Positions 1 to 5,733 are shown, numbered from the stretch's first letter. The stretch: 6,550 bases of DNA from Candidatus Bathyarchaeota archaeon (GCA_023144075.1 JAGLGJ010000064.1:1-6550), one strand, 5' to 3'. Notes: generated from the sequence alone by a model not told the origin. Numbers and translations are program-made.

Positions 1-1
1 A

Positions 2-67
2 GATTTGAATCATAAATTAAGAAATGGGGACATTATATCTCTATTAGATCCAGTCGGAGGAGGTTGA
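2..67 (+). CDS. MoaD/ThiS-like sulfur-carrier protein, C-terminal end only
   Basis: Only the last 21 codons and the TGA stop lie in the window; the start is upstream. The readable tail has the pattern of a ubiquitin-like sulfur carrier: a 'LRNGDII' turn (compare 'LKDGDEV' in MoaD) followed by 'LLDPVGGG' and the stop, so the chain ends in the exposed glycines that MoaD/ThiS proteins use for adenylation and thiocarboxylation. In the family, such proteins donate sulfur for the dithiolene of molybdo- or tungstopterin. The next gene is a tungstopterin-type oxidoreductase and starts 6 bases after this stop, so a role in making that enzyme's cofactor is a reasonable inference. The tail has three glycines rather than the usual two. 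The call rests on about 20 residues plus context; a ThiS-like or SAMP-like protein is not excluded. Confidence 0.72.
   Translation, partial: DLNHKLRNGDIISLLDPVGGG
56..64 (+). promoter_or_regulatory. Shine-Dalgarno site encoded by the Gly-Gly-Gly codons of the upstream gene
   Basis: GGAGGAGGT is a very strong match to the archaeal anti-SD sequence and lies 9 bases before the ATG at 74. The same nine bases are the three glycine codons ending the MoaD-like protein. This fixes the downstream start and implies coupled translation of the two genes. The out-of-frame ATG at 67 is not the start. Confidence 0.8.
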
Positions 68-73
68 TGGAAT

Positions 74-1933
74 ATGTGGGAATACGGTGGATATGCAGGT
101 AAGTTCTTGCGTTTGGACATGACCAATAAAAAAGCATCAACGGTACCCTTAACAAAAGAAATGGCAAAACTTCACCTTGGTGGAAATGGTTTTGGAGCAA
201 AAATATTATACGATGAACTCAAACCTGGAATTGATCCACTCGGACCAGAAAACAAATACGTATTCGCTTCTGGACCTATACAAGGAACCATGGTTCCAAC
301 AGCCGGTAGATCTGGAGTATTCACAAAATCACCACTAAATGGTTTATTCTTTGATGCTTACGGAGGAGGTTCATTTGGACCAGAAATGAAGTACGCCGGA
401 TGGGATGCAGTAATAGTCGAAGGTCAAGCCAAATCTCCAACATATGTTACAGTTTACGATGACAAAGTAGAATTCAAAGATGCATCTCACTTATGGGGCA
501 AATATACCTTCGAAACCCAAGAGATTATCAAGAAAGACCTTAACGAACCTAAAGCACAAATAGCATGCATCGGTCCAGCTGGAGAGAAACTTGTTCGTTT
601 CGCTTGCACTATATGGGGAGCAAGAGCAGCTGGAAGAGGCGGAAATGGCGCAGTACTTGGTTCCAAGAAACTCAAAGCGTTAGTCGTTAGAGGAACAAAC
701 GATGTTGAAGTGCCCAATGTAGATGACTTTCTAAAAACTGTGACCGAACAATATGCTAAGATAAAAGCAAACCCTGGCACTGGAAAAGCACTTCCAAGCC
801 TCGGAACTCCAGGAGTAACTACAGTTCAAAATCAACTTGGAATACTTGGAACTCGAAACTGGCAAACAGAAGTTTTCGAAGGAACAGAAAAAATAAGCGG
901 AACCGTAATGCGTGAACGTCTAGTTGTAAAAGATAAAGGCTGCATGGCTTGCCCAATATATTGCACTAAACTTGTTAATATAAAATCAGGTCCATATGCT
1001 GGAACAATAGATGAAGGCCCAGAATATGAGACAATATTCGCTTTTGGTTCAAACTGCGGCGTAGACTCATTAGAAATGATAGCAAAGGCCGATAGATTAT
1101 CTGACGATATCGGAGTAGACACAATATCAGCTGGTGCCGTAATCTCTTTCGCAATGGAGTGCTATGAGAAAGGAATCTTGTCAAAAGAAGAGCTTGATGG
1201 ACTAGACCTCAAATTTGGAAATCAAGAAGCACTAATCCAAATGATACATAAATTTGGTACTCGTGAAGGGGTAGGCGACCTACTTGCAGAAGGCGCCGCT
1301 AGAGCTGCCAAGAAAATAGGAAAAGGATCTGAGAAATACGCAATAACCATAAAAGATATCGAAAATGCTGGACACTCTCCGAGAGGAATGAAAGGATTTT
1401 GTCTTGGAATGGCGACTTCAACAAGAGGCGGAAGTCATCAAGACGCAAGACCAACAGCAGAAAGAATAGGAAAATCTGACAGGAAGATACTTGAAGGAAA
1501 ACCAGAATATGCTATGGGTACTCAGCGAACAACAACGTTACAAGATTCTATGTGTGTTTGCAGAATGACGGAAGGCATCTACGGTCTAACGGAAGTCACA
1601 AACGATCATCTAAACATGATCAATGTCGTTACAGGAATGAACTTGAAACTCCCCGAACTAGTTGACATCACAGACAGAATATGGAACGTTGAAAGATCAT
1701 TCAACTGCCGTGAGGGAGCTCGAAGGGAACATGACGTGCAAGCAATAAGATTCATGACTGAACCCATCCCAGATGGCCCATCAAAAGGGATGTATTCACC
1801 CAAAGATGAACTTGAGATGTTAAAGGACAAATACTATGAACTAAGAGGATGGGACAAAACAACAGGAATCCCAACAAAAGATACTCTAAAAAGATTAAAC
1901 CTTAACAAACAAGCCGAAGATCTCTACAAGTAG
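74..1933 (+). CDS. aor: Aldehyde:ferredoxin oxidoreductase family protein (tungstopterin enzyme)
   Basis: This 619-residue protein is full length for the AOR family (about 605-665). Family members oxidise aldehydes to carboxylates in the cytoplasm and pass electrons to ferredoxin, using a bis-tungstopterin and one 4Fe-4S cluster. The N-terminal AFOR domain spans roughly residues 5-205, with 'GNGFGAKILYDE' (37-48), 'TAGRSGVFTKSPLNG' (76-90) and 'AGRGGNGAVLGSKKLKAL' (186-203). The C-terminal domain follows. Cluster ligands are C290, C293, C297 (CxxCxxxC) and probably C496. E317 in 'GPEYET' and H455 in 'RGGSH' match the acid and histidine near tungsten. The first pterin motif DxxGxD is intact (DDIGVD, 344-349). 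The second reads DSMCVC (491-496), with Cys in place of the usual Gly, and the usual DPRG reads SPRG (435-438). The start is set by the SD at 56-64. Aldehyde, formaldehyde or glyceraldehyde-3-phosphate specificity cannot be told from sequence. Confidence 0.95.
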   Translation: MWEYGGYAGKFLRLDMTNKKASTVPLTKEMAKLHLGGNGFGAKILYDELKPGIDPLGPENKYVFASGPIQGTMVPTAGRSGVFTKSPLNGLFFDAYGGGSFGPEMKYAGWDAVIVEGQAKSPTYVTVYDDKVEFKDASHLWGKYTFETQEIIKKDLNEPKAQIACIGPAGEKLVRFACTIWGARAAGRGGNGAVLGSKKLKALVVRGTNDVEVPNVDDFLKTVTEQYAKIKANPGTGKALPSLGTPGVTTVQNQLGILGTRNWQTEVFEGTEKISGTVMRERLVVKDKGCMACPIYCTKLVNIKSGPYAGTIDEGPEYETIFAFGSNCGVDSLEMIAKADRLSDDIGVDTISAGAVISFAMECYEKGILSKEELDGLDLKFGNQEALIQMIHKFGTREGVGDLLAEGAARAAKKIGKGSEKYAITIKDIENAGHSPRGMKGFCLGMATSTRGGSHQDARPTAERIGKSDRKILEGKPEYAMGTQRTTTLQDSMCVCRMTEGIYGLTEVTNDHLNMINVVTGMNLKLPELVDITDRIWNVERSFNCREGARREHDVQAIRFMTEPIPDGPSKGMYSPKDELEMLKDKYYELRGWDKTTGIPTKDTLKRLNLNKQAEDLYK

Positions 1934-1955
1934 GAGAGGTGTTATCTCCCTCTCT
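1933..1955 (+). repeat. Small stem-loop at the end of the oxidoreductase gene
   Basis: GAGAGG (1934-1939) pairs with CCTCTC (1949-1954) across a 9-base loop, with a possible G-U pair added by 1933/1955. An alternative stem pairs GGAGA (1933-1937) with TCTCC (1945-1949). No T-run follows directly, so it may protect the mRNA 3' end or modulate read-through rather than act as a clear terminator. GGAGAGGTG also resembles an SD but lies about 28 bases before the next ATG, too far for a normal start. Confidence 0.4.
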
Positions 1956-1969
1956 CAATCGTTGGCAAT

Positions 1970-3061
1970 ATGCTAATGAGGCAAATACAGTGGCAACGGA
2001 CGCGATCTCTAGCGTCCAATTCTCGCGCCACTATATTCTCCTTTTTTAAAAATAATTCAACTCTAATAATATCACTTGTACTTTTCATAATTACATTAAT
2101 CATTCGTTTAATGAATTTTAATACTCCCACAGGTTACATGGTTGATGAGGTATATTATGCACCTGCTGCAAACTCATTGCTAAATTTTGAAGTGGATCCC
2201 AATTATGTTCATCCACCTTTAGGAAAATTAATTATAGCAATAGGAATAGCGGTTTTCGGTTACAATTCCTTTGGATGGCGAATCGCTGCCGTAATTGCTG
2301 GAAGCATAATGGTACCATCACTATATCTTTTTGGAAAGAAAGTCTTCGATAATCCAACTGCGATAATGACTTCGATTCTTCTAATCTTTGACCCAATGGT
2401 ACACGTCATGTCAAGAATAGCAATGTTAGACGTGTTTTTAGCTCTGTTTGTAGTCTTAGCGTTTTTAGCATTAGCATATAACAAATATTCTTTCTCGGCT
2501 ATCGCCTTGGGTTTAGCTTGCAGTGTAAAGTTATCAGGGGCTTTTGCAGTTATCGCAATAATTGCATATCTAATTTATTCAAAAAAAATCCATGAAATTA
2601 TCAAAATTATCACCATCGCAATAGGAGTCTTTATGCTATGTCTACTTTCTGCTATAATCCATGATCCATCATCATTCGTAGGAACATTCATGTTCTCTTT
2701 TAACTGGCATCTAACACTTGATTCCCATCACTCATCTGCCTCCTTACCGTTTGGATGGTTAATTAATCATGTACCATTCCCAATACATTCAGATGCAGCA
2801 GAGAAGATTTCAGCTATTGCGAATCCATTCATATATCCTATTGCCATACCCGTCTCTATCTACCTAATTTATGATTGTATGCGCAAAAAAAACTGTAAAT
2901 CAGAGTTACTTCCAGTTTTCTGGTTTGTTTTCGTTTACGGTTTATTCCTAATACTTCCAAGAAAAACTCAATTCATATTCTATCTTTTACCCTCAATCCC
3001 AGCTATTTTACTTCTATTTTCCTATGGAATTCTACTCATATTGCATAAGATTTCAAAATAG
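1970..3061 (+). CDS. PMT-like (GT39 family) membrane glycosyltransferase
   Basis: This is a 363-residue polytopic membrane protein. Protein O-mannosyltransferases of GT39 transfer mannose from a lipid-linked donor to extracytoplasmic acceptors. Visible family signatures are an Asp-Glu pair after the first membrane helix ('VDEVYYAP', 58-65), 'HPPLGK' (81-86), 'GWRIAAVIAGS' (102-112), 'FDPMVHVMSRIAMLDVF' (140-156), a lysine in 'GLACSVKLSG' (181-190), and the late 'RKTQFIFYLLPSIPA' (331-345). About eight or nine hydrophobic helices can be picked out. It is shorter than typical PMTs (about 450 residues or more), mainly because the C-terminal helix set is compact. The start is ATG 1970 or ATG 1976; no good SD precedes either, and no later ATG, GTG or TTG would keep the first helix (about 31-46). 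The first 24 codons are richer in G+C than the rest. Acceptor and exact sugar are unknown. Confidence 0.82.
   Translation: MLMRQIQWQRTRSLASNSRATIFSFFKNNSTLIISLVLFIITLIIRLMNFNTPTGYMVDEVYYAPAANSLLNFEVDPNYVHPPLGKLIIAIGIAVFGYNSFGWRIAAVIAGSIMVPSLYLFGKKVFDNPTAIMTSILLIFDPMVHVMSRIAMLDVFLALFVVLAFLALAYNKYSFSAIALGLACSVKLSGAFAVIAIIAYLIYSKKIHEIIKIITIAIGVFMLCLLSAIIHDPSSFVGTFMFSFNWHLTLDSHHSSASLPFGWLINHVPFPIHSDAAEKISAIANPFIYPIAIPVSIYLIYDCMRKKNCKSELLPVFWFVFVYGLFLILPRKTQFIFYLLPSIPAILLLFSYGILLILHKISK
1991..2030 (+). repeat. GC-rich hairpin with alternative pairing at the 5' end of the glycosyltransferase gene
   Basis: GGACGC (1998-2003) pairs perfectly with GCGTCC (2012-2017) around an 8-base loop, and TGGC (1991-1994) with GCCA (2027-2030) could close an outer stem. 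CGCGA (2001-2005) can instead pair with TCGCG (2023-2027); the two pairings exclude each other. A run of six T follows at 2042-2047. The stretch stands out from the AT-rich surroundings and could be an attenuator-like or translational control element, but no known RNA family was recognised. Confidence 0.4.
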
Positions 3062-3097
3062 CTTTATTCTTGATTGCAACTCAAACAGAGGAATAAA

Positions 3098-3105
3098 AAG
3101 GAGAT
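3098..3105 (+). promoter_or_regulatory. Shine-Dalgarno site that decides the start of the tRNA-binding protein
   Basis: AAGGAGAT, with core GGAG at 3100-3103, lies 7 bases before the ATG at 3111. The frame is open back to an ATG at 3024, but that would add 29 residues with no family match and overlap the previous gene, so 3111 is chosen. Confidence 0.75.
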
Positions 3106-3110
3106 TGTGT

Positions 3111-3434
3111 ATGCCAATAACCTTCAAAGAATTTGAGAGATTGGACTTCAGAGTAGGTAAAGTGATGCAATCCGAGAGAATAGAGGGCAGTAAGAAACTT
3201 TTCAGATTGAAAGTCGATTTGGGCTCTTCTCAAAACCAAATTGTAGCTGGGGGAGGGGAAACTTACGATCCTGAATATTTTATGAATAAGAATTTTATCG
3301 GTTTAACAAATCTCGAACCTAAAGTAATAGCTGGAACTGAATCTAATGGAATGCTTCTTGCGGCAGATGACAATAGTAAACCTATTTGGTTGAATGTACC
3401 TAATGAAGTTCCTGTAGGAACAAAAGTGCTATAA
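3111..3434 (+). CDS. Stand-alone tRNA-binding OB-fold domain protein (EMAP/MetG-C/CsaA type)
   Basis: This 107-residue protein consists almost wholly of the tRNA-binding domain found at the C-terminus of methionyl-tRNA synthetase, in Arc1p/EMAP II, in PheT and in CsaA. The diagnostic order is visible: 'FKEFERLDFRVGKV' (5-18), 'KKLFRLKVDLG' (28-38), 'NQIVAGG' (42-48), 'NKNFIGLTNLEPKVIAGTESNGMLLAA' in two halves (59-71 and 72-85), and a short hydrophobic C-terminus. In the family these OB folds bind tRNA structure without strict sequence demand and often act in trans with a synthetase; CsaA is chaperone-like. No synthetase gene is visible here, so the partner is unknown. 'EGSKKL' replaces the usual 'HPNADKL' segment, and 'AGGGE' has an extra glycine. 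The gene follows the glycosyltransferase by 49 bases with its own SD and could be co-transcribed with it. Confidence 0.85.
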   Translation: MPITFKEFERLDFRVGKVMQSERIEGSKKLFRLKVDLGSSQNQIVAGGGETYDPEYFMNKNFIGLTNLEPKVIAGTESNGMLLAADDNSKPIWLNVPNEVPVGTKVL

Positions 3435-3451
3435 TCAATTGAATGTTATGA

Positions 3452-3457
3452 TTTTTT
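3452..3457 (+). terminator. Possible T-run terminator
   Basis: Six consecutive T lie 18 bases after the stop of the tRNA-binding protein, preceded by a weak 5-bp inverted repeat (AATCA 3433-3437 with TGATT 3449-3453). Short T-runs can terminate archaeal transcription. The signal is weak, and the next gene, 23 bases on, has its own SD, so it may only reduce read-through. Confidence 0.3.
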
Positions 3458-3479
3458 AGTTGGCAGGAGAAATATAGAA

Positions 3480-4433
3480 TTGAACAATTTAATACGAGTC
3501 TTCCTGTTTAATATTCTATTAATTCTTCTTGTAACAGGTAGCAACTTGAATTATGCATCAGGATCGAGTCTAGAAGTAGAAATTGACGAGGGAGAAGCAA
3601 TGGTCCTGATCGAGTCTATACTTTACCAAAACATAACTAAATTCCAAGAAATGGATACTAATATTTCAGGATCTGAACTTAGCGTGGCTAAATCTGCTTT
3701 TGAAGATGCTTTGAATGTTCAGGCGCAAAAGCCTTTGAAGATTTCATCTCTTTCTATTTATGTAAAATCGAATGATTCTTGGCTTAATGTTAGCGCCACT
3801 TTCGAATTGGATGGTATTTCATCTTCAGAGAATGAAGTGATATTGACAGATTTGAGTTGGATACCTTTCAAAGTAATATCTGATCTTAAGGTTGGAAACC
3901 TAAGTTACAATCTTGTTGGGGAAGAATATCTTCGGCCCGCAATTTATGAATTAGCTAATCAATCAGACTCAAGTCATGAATTAGCTAATCAATCAAACGT
4001 AAATTTTTTCTCACCCTTCTATACGCCAATAACAACTTCAATGGCAATGAACATTGCAGGTAACGTGTCAACATTCGATCTCGGACAAATGTCAACTAAT
4101 TTCACTTCATGGAACAAATTCTTTGACGAAAATTCATTTACAACATCCTGGAATTTACCTAGCAGAACAATATTAGACCTGCGAGTTCAGATAACAAGCG
4201 AAAATGCATCTGATGTACGCACAGGAGCGACATTTTATGGTTACACCGATTCCTACGCAACTGTCTCGATTCTCGGCCACGGCGTTATAGTTGATCATTC
4301 GGTAATATATGAGAACTCATCAAGCAGATATTCAATTATTATGCTTACCGTCATTATTGTTCTGATTGCTGGGGTCATCGTTTCTCGTTATGTTGGTAAG
4401 CGTCTTATGAAAACTAAGCGTACGTCTAACTGA
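3480..4433 (+). CDS. Secreted/membrane-anchored protein of unknown function, rich in N-glycosylation sequons
   Basis: No family was recognised in this 317-residue protein. Topology is clear: a signal peptide (about 1-28, basic residue R6 then a hydrophobic core), a long polar ectodomain (about 29-284), one C-terminal membrane helix (about 285-302) and a basic cytoplasmic tail with K/R at 307, 308, 311, 313 and 314. The ectodomain has eleven N-x-S/T sequons (N51, 61, 98, 103, 140, 160, 170, 195, 207, 242, 279) and no cysteine, typical of archaeal surface glycoproteins. 'ELANQS' occurs twice (157-162, 167-172) through a DNA duplication. The start is TTG 3480: AGGAGA at 3465-3470 lies 9 bases upstream, and the signal peptide begins at once. 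A role at the cell surface is inferred from topology only. The GT39-like enzyme two genes upstream might modify such proteins, but that is speculative. Confidence 0.8.
   Translation: MNNLIRVFLFNILLILLVTGSNLNYASGSSLEVEIDEGEAMVLIESILYQNITKFQEMDTNISGSELSVAKSAFEDALNVQAQKPLKISSLSIYVKSNDSWLNVSATFELDGISSSENEVILTDLSWIPFKVISDLKVGNLSYNLVGEEYLRPAIYELANQSDSSHELANQSNVNFFSPFYTPITTSMAMNIAGNVSTFDLGQMSTNFTSWNKFFDENSFTTSWNLPSRTILDLRVQITSENASDVRTGATFYGYTDSYATVSILGHGVIVDHSVIYENSSSRYSIIMLTVIIVLIAGVIVSRYVGKRLMKTKRTSN
3946..3995 (+). repeat. In-frame direct repeat inside the surface protein gene
   Basis: A perfect 20-base repeat, starting ATGAATTAGC, occurs at 3946-3965 and 3976-3995 with a 30-base period. It duplicates ten codons and copies one 'NQS' glycosylation sequon. 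Identity at the DNA level points to a recent slippage event. Confidence 0.9.
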
Positions 4434-4435
4434 TT

Positions 4436-4963
4436 TTAAATACCGCCGATCCGATCCTTGGTCATTCTCTCAAGGACGTTCGAATCAAATAGGTCAGAGT
4501 ACTTTTTCTCTATTAGAGATTTGTACATTGCAACCTCTTCTTTGCTCATATACTGAAATTGGTATGGACCTAGATACGGAGATGCCTTTCCATCTCTCGT
4601 AATATATTCCATATGCATAAGCGGGTCTCCTCTTTTAATGACTATGGGCTGTCTATCATTGCTTAGGTTAACGAGTTCAAGTGCCAGTCTACCTATGAAC
4701 CCACTATGAATTTTGGCCGCATTAAGGAAGGATAGACCCATTCGGCCATAACGGCTCTTCGCAGTAAGGTGTGCTATGAGATCGGGTGGTGTAAAAACGA
4801 TTTCATGAGAAATGAGATTCTTATGCTCCAGATAATGGAGATTGGTCTCACCTTTAACTGTCAGAATATAACCATCCCCATCTAGCAGATTATGGTCAAA
4901 CGGATATACTATTTTAGATGTTTCAATTAATTCAAGCAACTTATCTTTTCCTAATACACACAT
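4436..4963 (-). CDS. dcd: dCTP deaminase/dUTPase-family protein
   Basis: This 175-residue protein has the Dcd layout. Family members deaminate dCTP and/or hydrolyse dUTP to supply dUMP for thymidylate synthesis and keep uracil out of DNA. Visible are the N-terminal helix and 'YPFDHNLLDGDGYIL' (20-34, matching the 'i.PF....l..asyDl' start), the nucleotide/phosphate motif 'KSRYGRMGLSF' (69-79) with S70 and R74, the core 'AAKIHSGFIGRLALELVNLS' (82-101) with E96 at the catalytic glutamate position, and 'YLGPYQFQ' (130-137) in the C-terminal segment. The usual Asp of 'IDPGF' is His86 here. The last 35 residues form a charged helix-rich tail. Length is normal (about 155-205). On the minus strand, GGAG (4974-4977) lies 10 bases before the ATG. 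It ends 2 bp from the convergent surface-protein gene. Whether it is a deaminase, a dUTPase or both is not decidable. Confidence 0.8.
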   Translation of the reverse strand: MCVLGKDKLLELIETSKIVYPFDHNLLDGDGYILTVKGETNLHYLEHKNLISHEIVFTPPDLIAHLTAKSRYGRMGLSFLNAAKIHSGFIGRLALELVNLSNDRQPIVIKRGDPLMHMEYITRDGKASPYLGPYQFQYMSKEEVAMYKSLIEKKYSDLFDSNVLERMTKDRIGGI

Positions 4964-4991
4964 GTTATCAATACTCCAAACCTTATTATTG

Positions 4992-5013
4992 GATTAATGA
5001 ACGATTAATGAAC
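4992..5013 (-). repeat. Tandem 11-bp repeat between the two leftward genes
   Basis: GATTAATGAAC occurs twice back to back (4992-5002, 5003-5013, plus-strand reading), each copy holding the palindrome ATTAAT. It sits just upstream of the dCTP deaminase-like gene and just past the stop of the DUF4382-like gene. An 11-bp period is close to one helical turn, as expected for a protein binding one DNA face, but chance duplication is possible. Confidence 0.6.
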
Positions 5014-5016
5014 CAT

Positions 5017-5565
5017 CTAATCATGTATAGGATTTACTTCAAAGAATACCTTCTTAGAAATATTGAGACCTCTATAGTCTGCAATGAATTCCAGCCTTAA
5101 TTCTGTTTCTGAGCCAGACTTTACTATAAACGGATAGCTGATAACAACAAATTGTGGGTTAGTTTCCACTTTGACAGTTGTTCCATTGAATGTAGCAAAA
5201 GTATCTGAGAAAGTTAATCCTATAATATCATATTCTCCTACCGGTATTGTTGGAGTCAGCAGAATTGTGTTATGTTTACCAGTATTTCCGATAAGATCTA
5301 AACTATCTGTTTGATAGCTTATTGGTAACCATCCCGTATCGTTTTCTGCATTGGCAAGATGTATTTCTACATCAGAAAACGACACCTCCAGATTGGTCAC
5401 TCCTGTGATTTCAAGAGGCCCTTCCTCTCCAGGTATTTCTGTGTAAATTATCGCCTGCCTGTATTGAGCGTTTAACCGTACAGTCCCTATAGCTGTAGCT
5501 GGATAAAGTATTACTACTATGATAATAATCAAAAGTACGGCAGAGAAAATTTGTCTTGGACTCAA
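5017..5565 (-). CDS. DUF4382-like protein with N-terminal signal anchor
   Basis: This 182-residue protein has R4 followed by a strongly hydrophobic segment (about 7-25, then 'PATA'), which is a signal peptide or membrane anchor, so the rest is probably outside the cell. The remainder is beta-rich and follows the DUF4382 pattern: 'LEVSFSDVEIHL' (59-70), 'GWLPI' (78-82), 'LDLIG' (89-93), 'LLTPTIPVGEYDIIGLTFS' (102-120), then a strand pair and 'FIVKSGSETELRLEF' (146-160) leading to 'VNPI' (177-180). The function of DUF4382 is unknown; it is an Ig- or transthyretin-like fold common in surface proteins. The start is TTG 5565; an in-frame stop lies just upstream, and an ATG 13 bases upstream is out of frame. 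SD is weak (GAGATGAG-like). It is the first gene of a leftward unit with the dCTP deaminase-like gene (53-bp gap) and divergent from the AbrB-like gene. Confidence 0.72.
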   Translation of the reverse strand: MSPRQIFSAVLLIIIIVVILYPATAIGTVRLNAQYRQAIIYTEIPGEEGPLEITGVTNLEVSFSDVEIHLANAENDTGWLPISYQTDSLDLIGNTGKHNTILLTPTIPVGEYDIIGLTFSDTFATFNGTTVKVETNPQFVVISYPFIVKSGSETELRLEFIADYRGLNISKKVFFEVNPIHD

Positions 5566-5600
5566 TATTTACACTCATCTCTTCAATCGCTAATCTATAT

Positions 5601-5608
5601 TATGTAAA
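5601..5608 (-). promoter_or_regulatory. TATA-like box for the leftward unit
   Basis: On the minus strand the sequence reads TTTACATA, one base from the archaeal TTTAWATA pattern. A start about 26 bases downstream would leave a leader of about 13 bases before the TTG at 5565. Confidence 0.4.
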
Positions 5609-5615
5609 TCATACC

Positions 5616-5719
5616 CCAGTAAACATATACTGTTCGAAATATTGGAATTATCCATACTATGAAAAGTTTACTGGCAAGACAAATCCTTTTTAATATCTCA
5701 CATAACCTAAATTTACTGG
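5616..5719. promoter_or_regulatory. Three copies of TTTACTGG in the divergent promoter region (candidate operators)
   Basis: TTTACTGG occurs at 5616-5623 (minus strand), 5667-5674 (plus) and 5712-5719 (plus). The first two share GTTTACTGG. The minus copy lies 7 bases upstream of the leftward TATA-like box, and the last plus copy lies 3-4 bases upstream of the rightward TATA box, both oriented toward their gene. A partial copy, ACTGGCA, follows at 5737-5743 between the rightward TATA box and the start. An 8-mer three times in 184 AT-rich bases is unlikely by chance, so a common regulator of both units is inferred; the AbrB-like protein is an obvious candidate. Confidence 0.55.
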
Positions 5720-5722
5720 AAA

Positions 5723-5733
5723 TTTTTATATTT
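5723..5733 (+). promoter_or_regulatory. TATA box of the AbrB-like/SecB-like unit
   Basis: The T-rich sequence TTTTTATATTT preceded by GGAAA (BRE-like) fits an archaeal promoter. A start about 26 bases past its centre falls near 5754, giving a leader of only about 8 bases before the ATG at 5762. This agrees with the lack of any SD there. Confidence 0.55.

Noticed and set aside
67..69. ATG overlapping the stop of the MoaD-like gene as an alternative start of the oxidoreductase.
   Set aside because: It is out of frame with the oxidoreductase; the ATG at 74 gives the usual N-terminus and correct SD spacing.
1960..2030. Considered as a tRNA or other known structured RNA because of its stems.
   Set aside because: No TPsiC-arm consensus and no acceptor-stem pairing of tRNA type; the stems do not form a cloverleaf.
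1942..2130. An open frame of 62 codons on the minus strand opposite the start of the glycosyltransferase.
   Set aside because: No SD, no recognisable product, and it is antisense to a gene with clear family motifs.
3024..3110. A 29-residue N-terminal extension of the tRNA-binding protein in the same frame.
   Set aside because: It overlaps the glycosyltransferase gene, has no family resemblance, and a good SD precedes the ATG at 3111.
4918..5100. A plus-strand open frame of 60 codons opposite the ends of the two leftward genes.
   Set aside because: It covers the start of the dCTP deaminase-like gene and the end of the DUF4382-like gene in antisense, and its translation looks non-protein-like.
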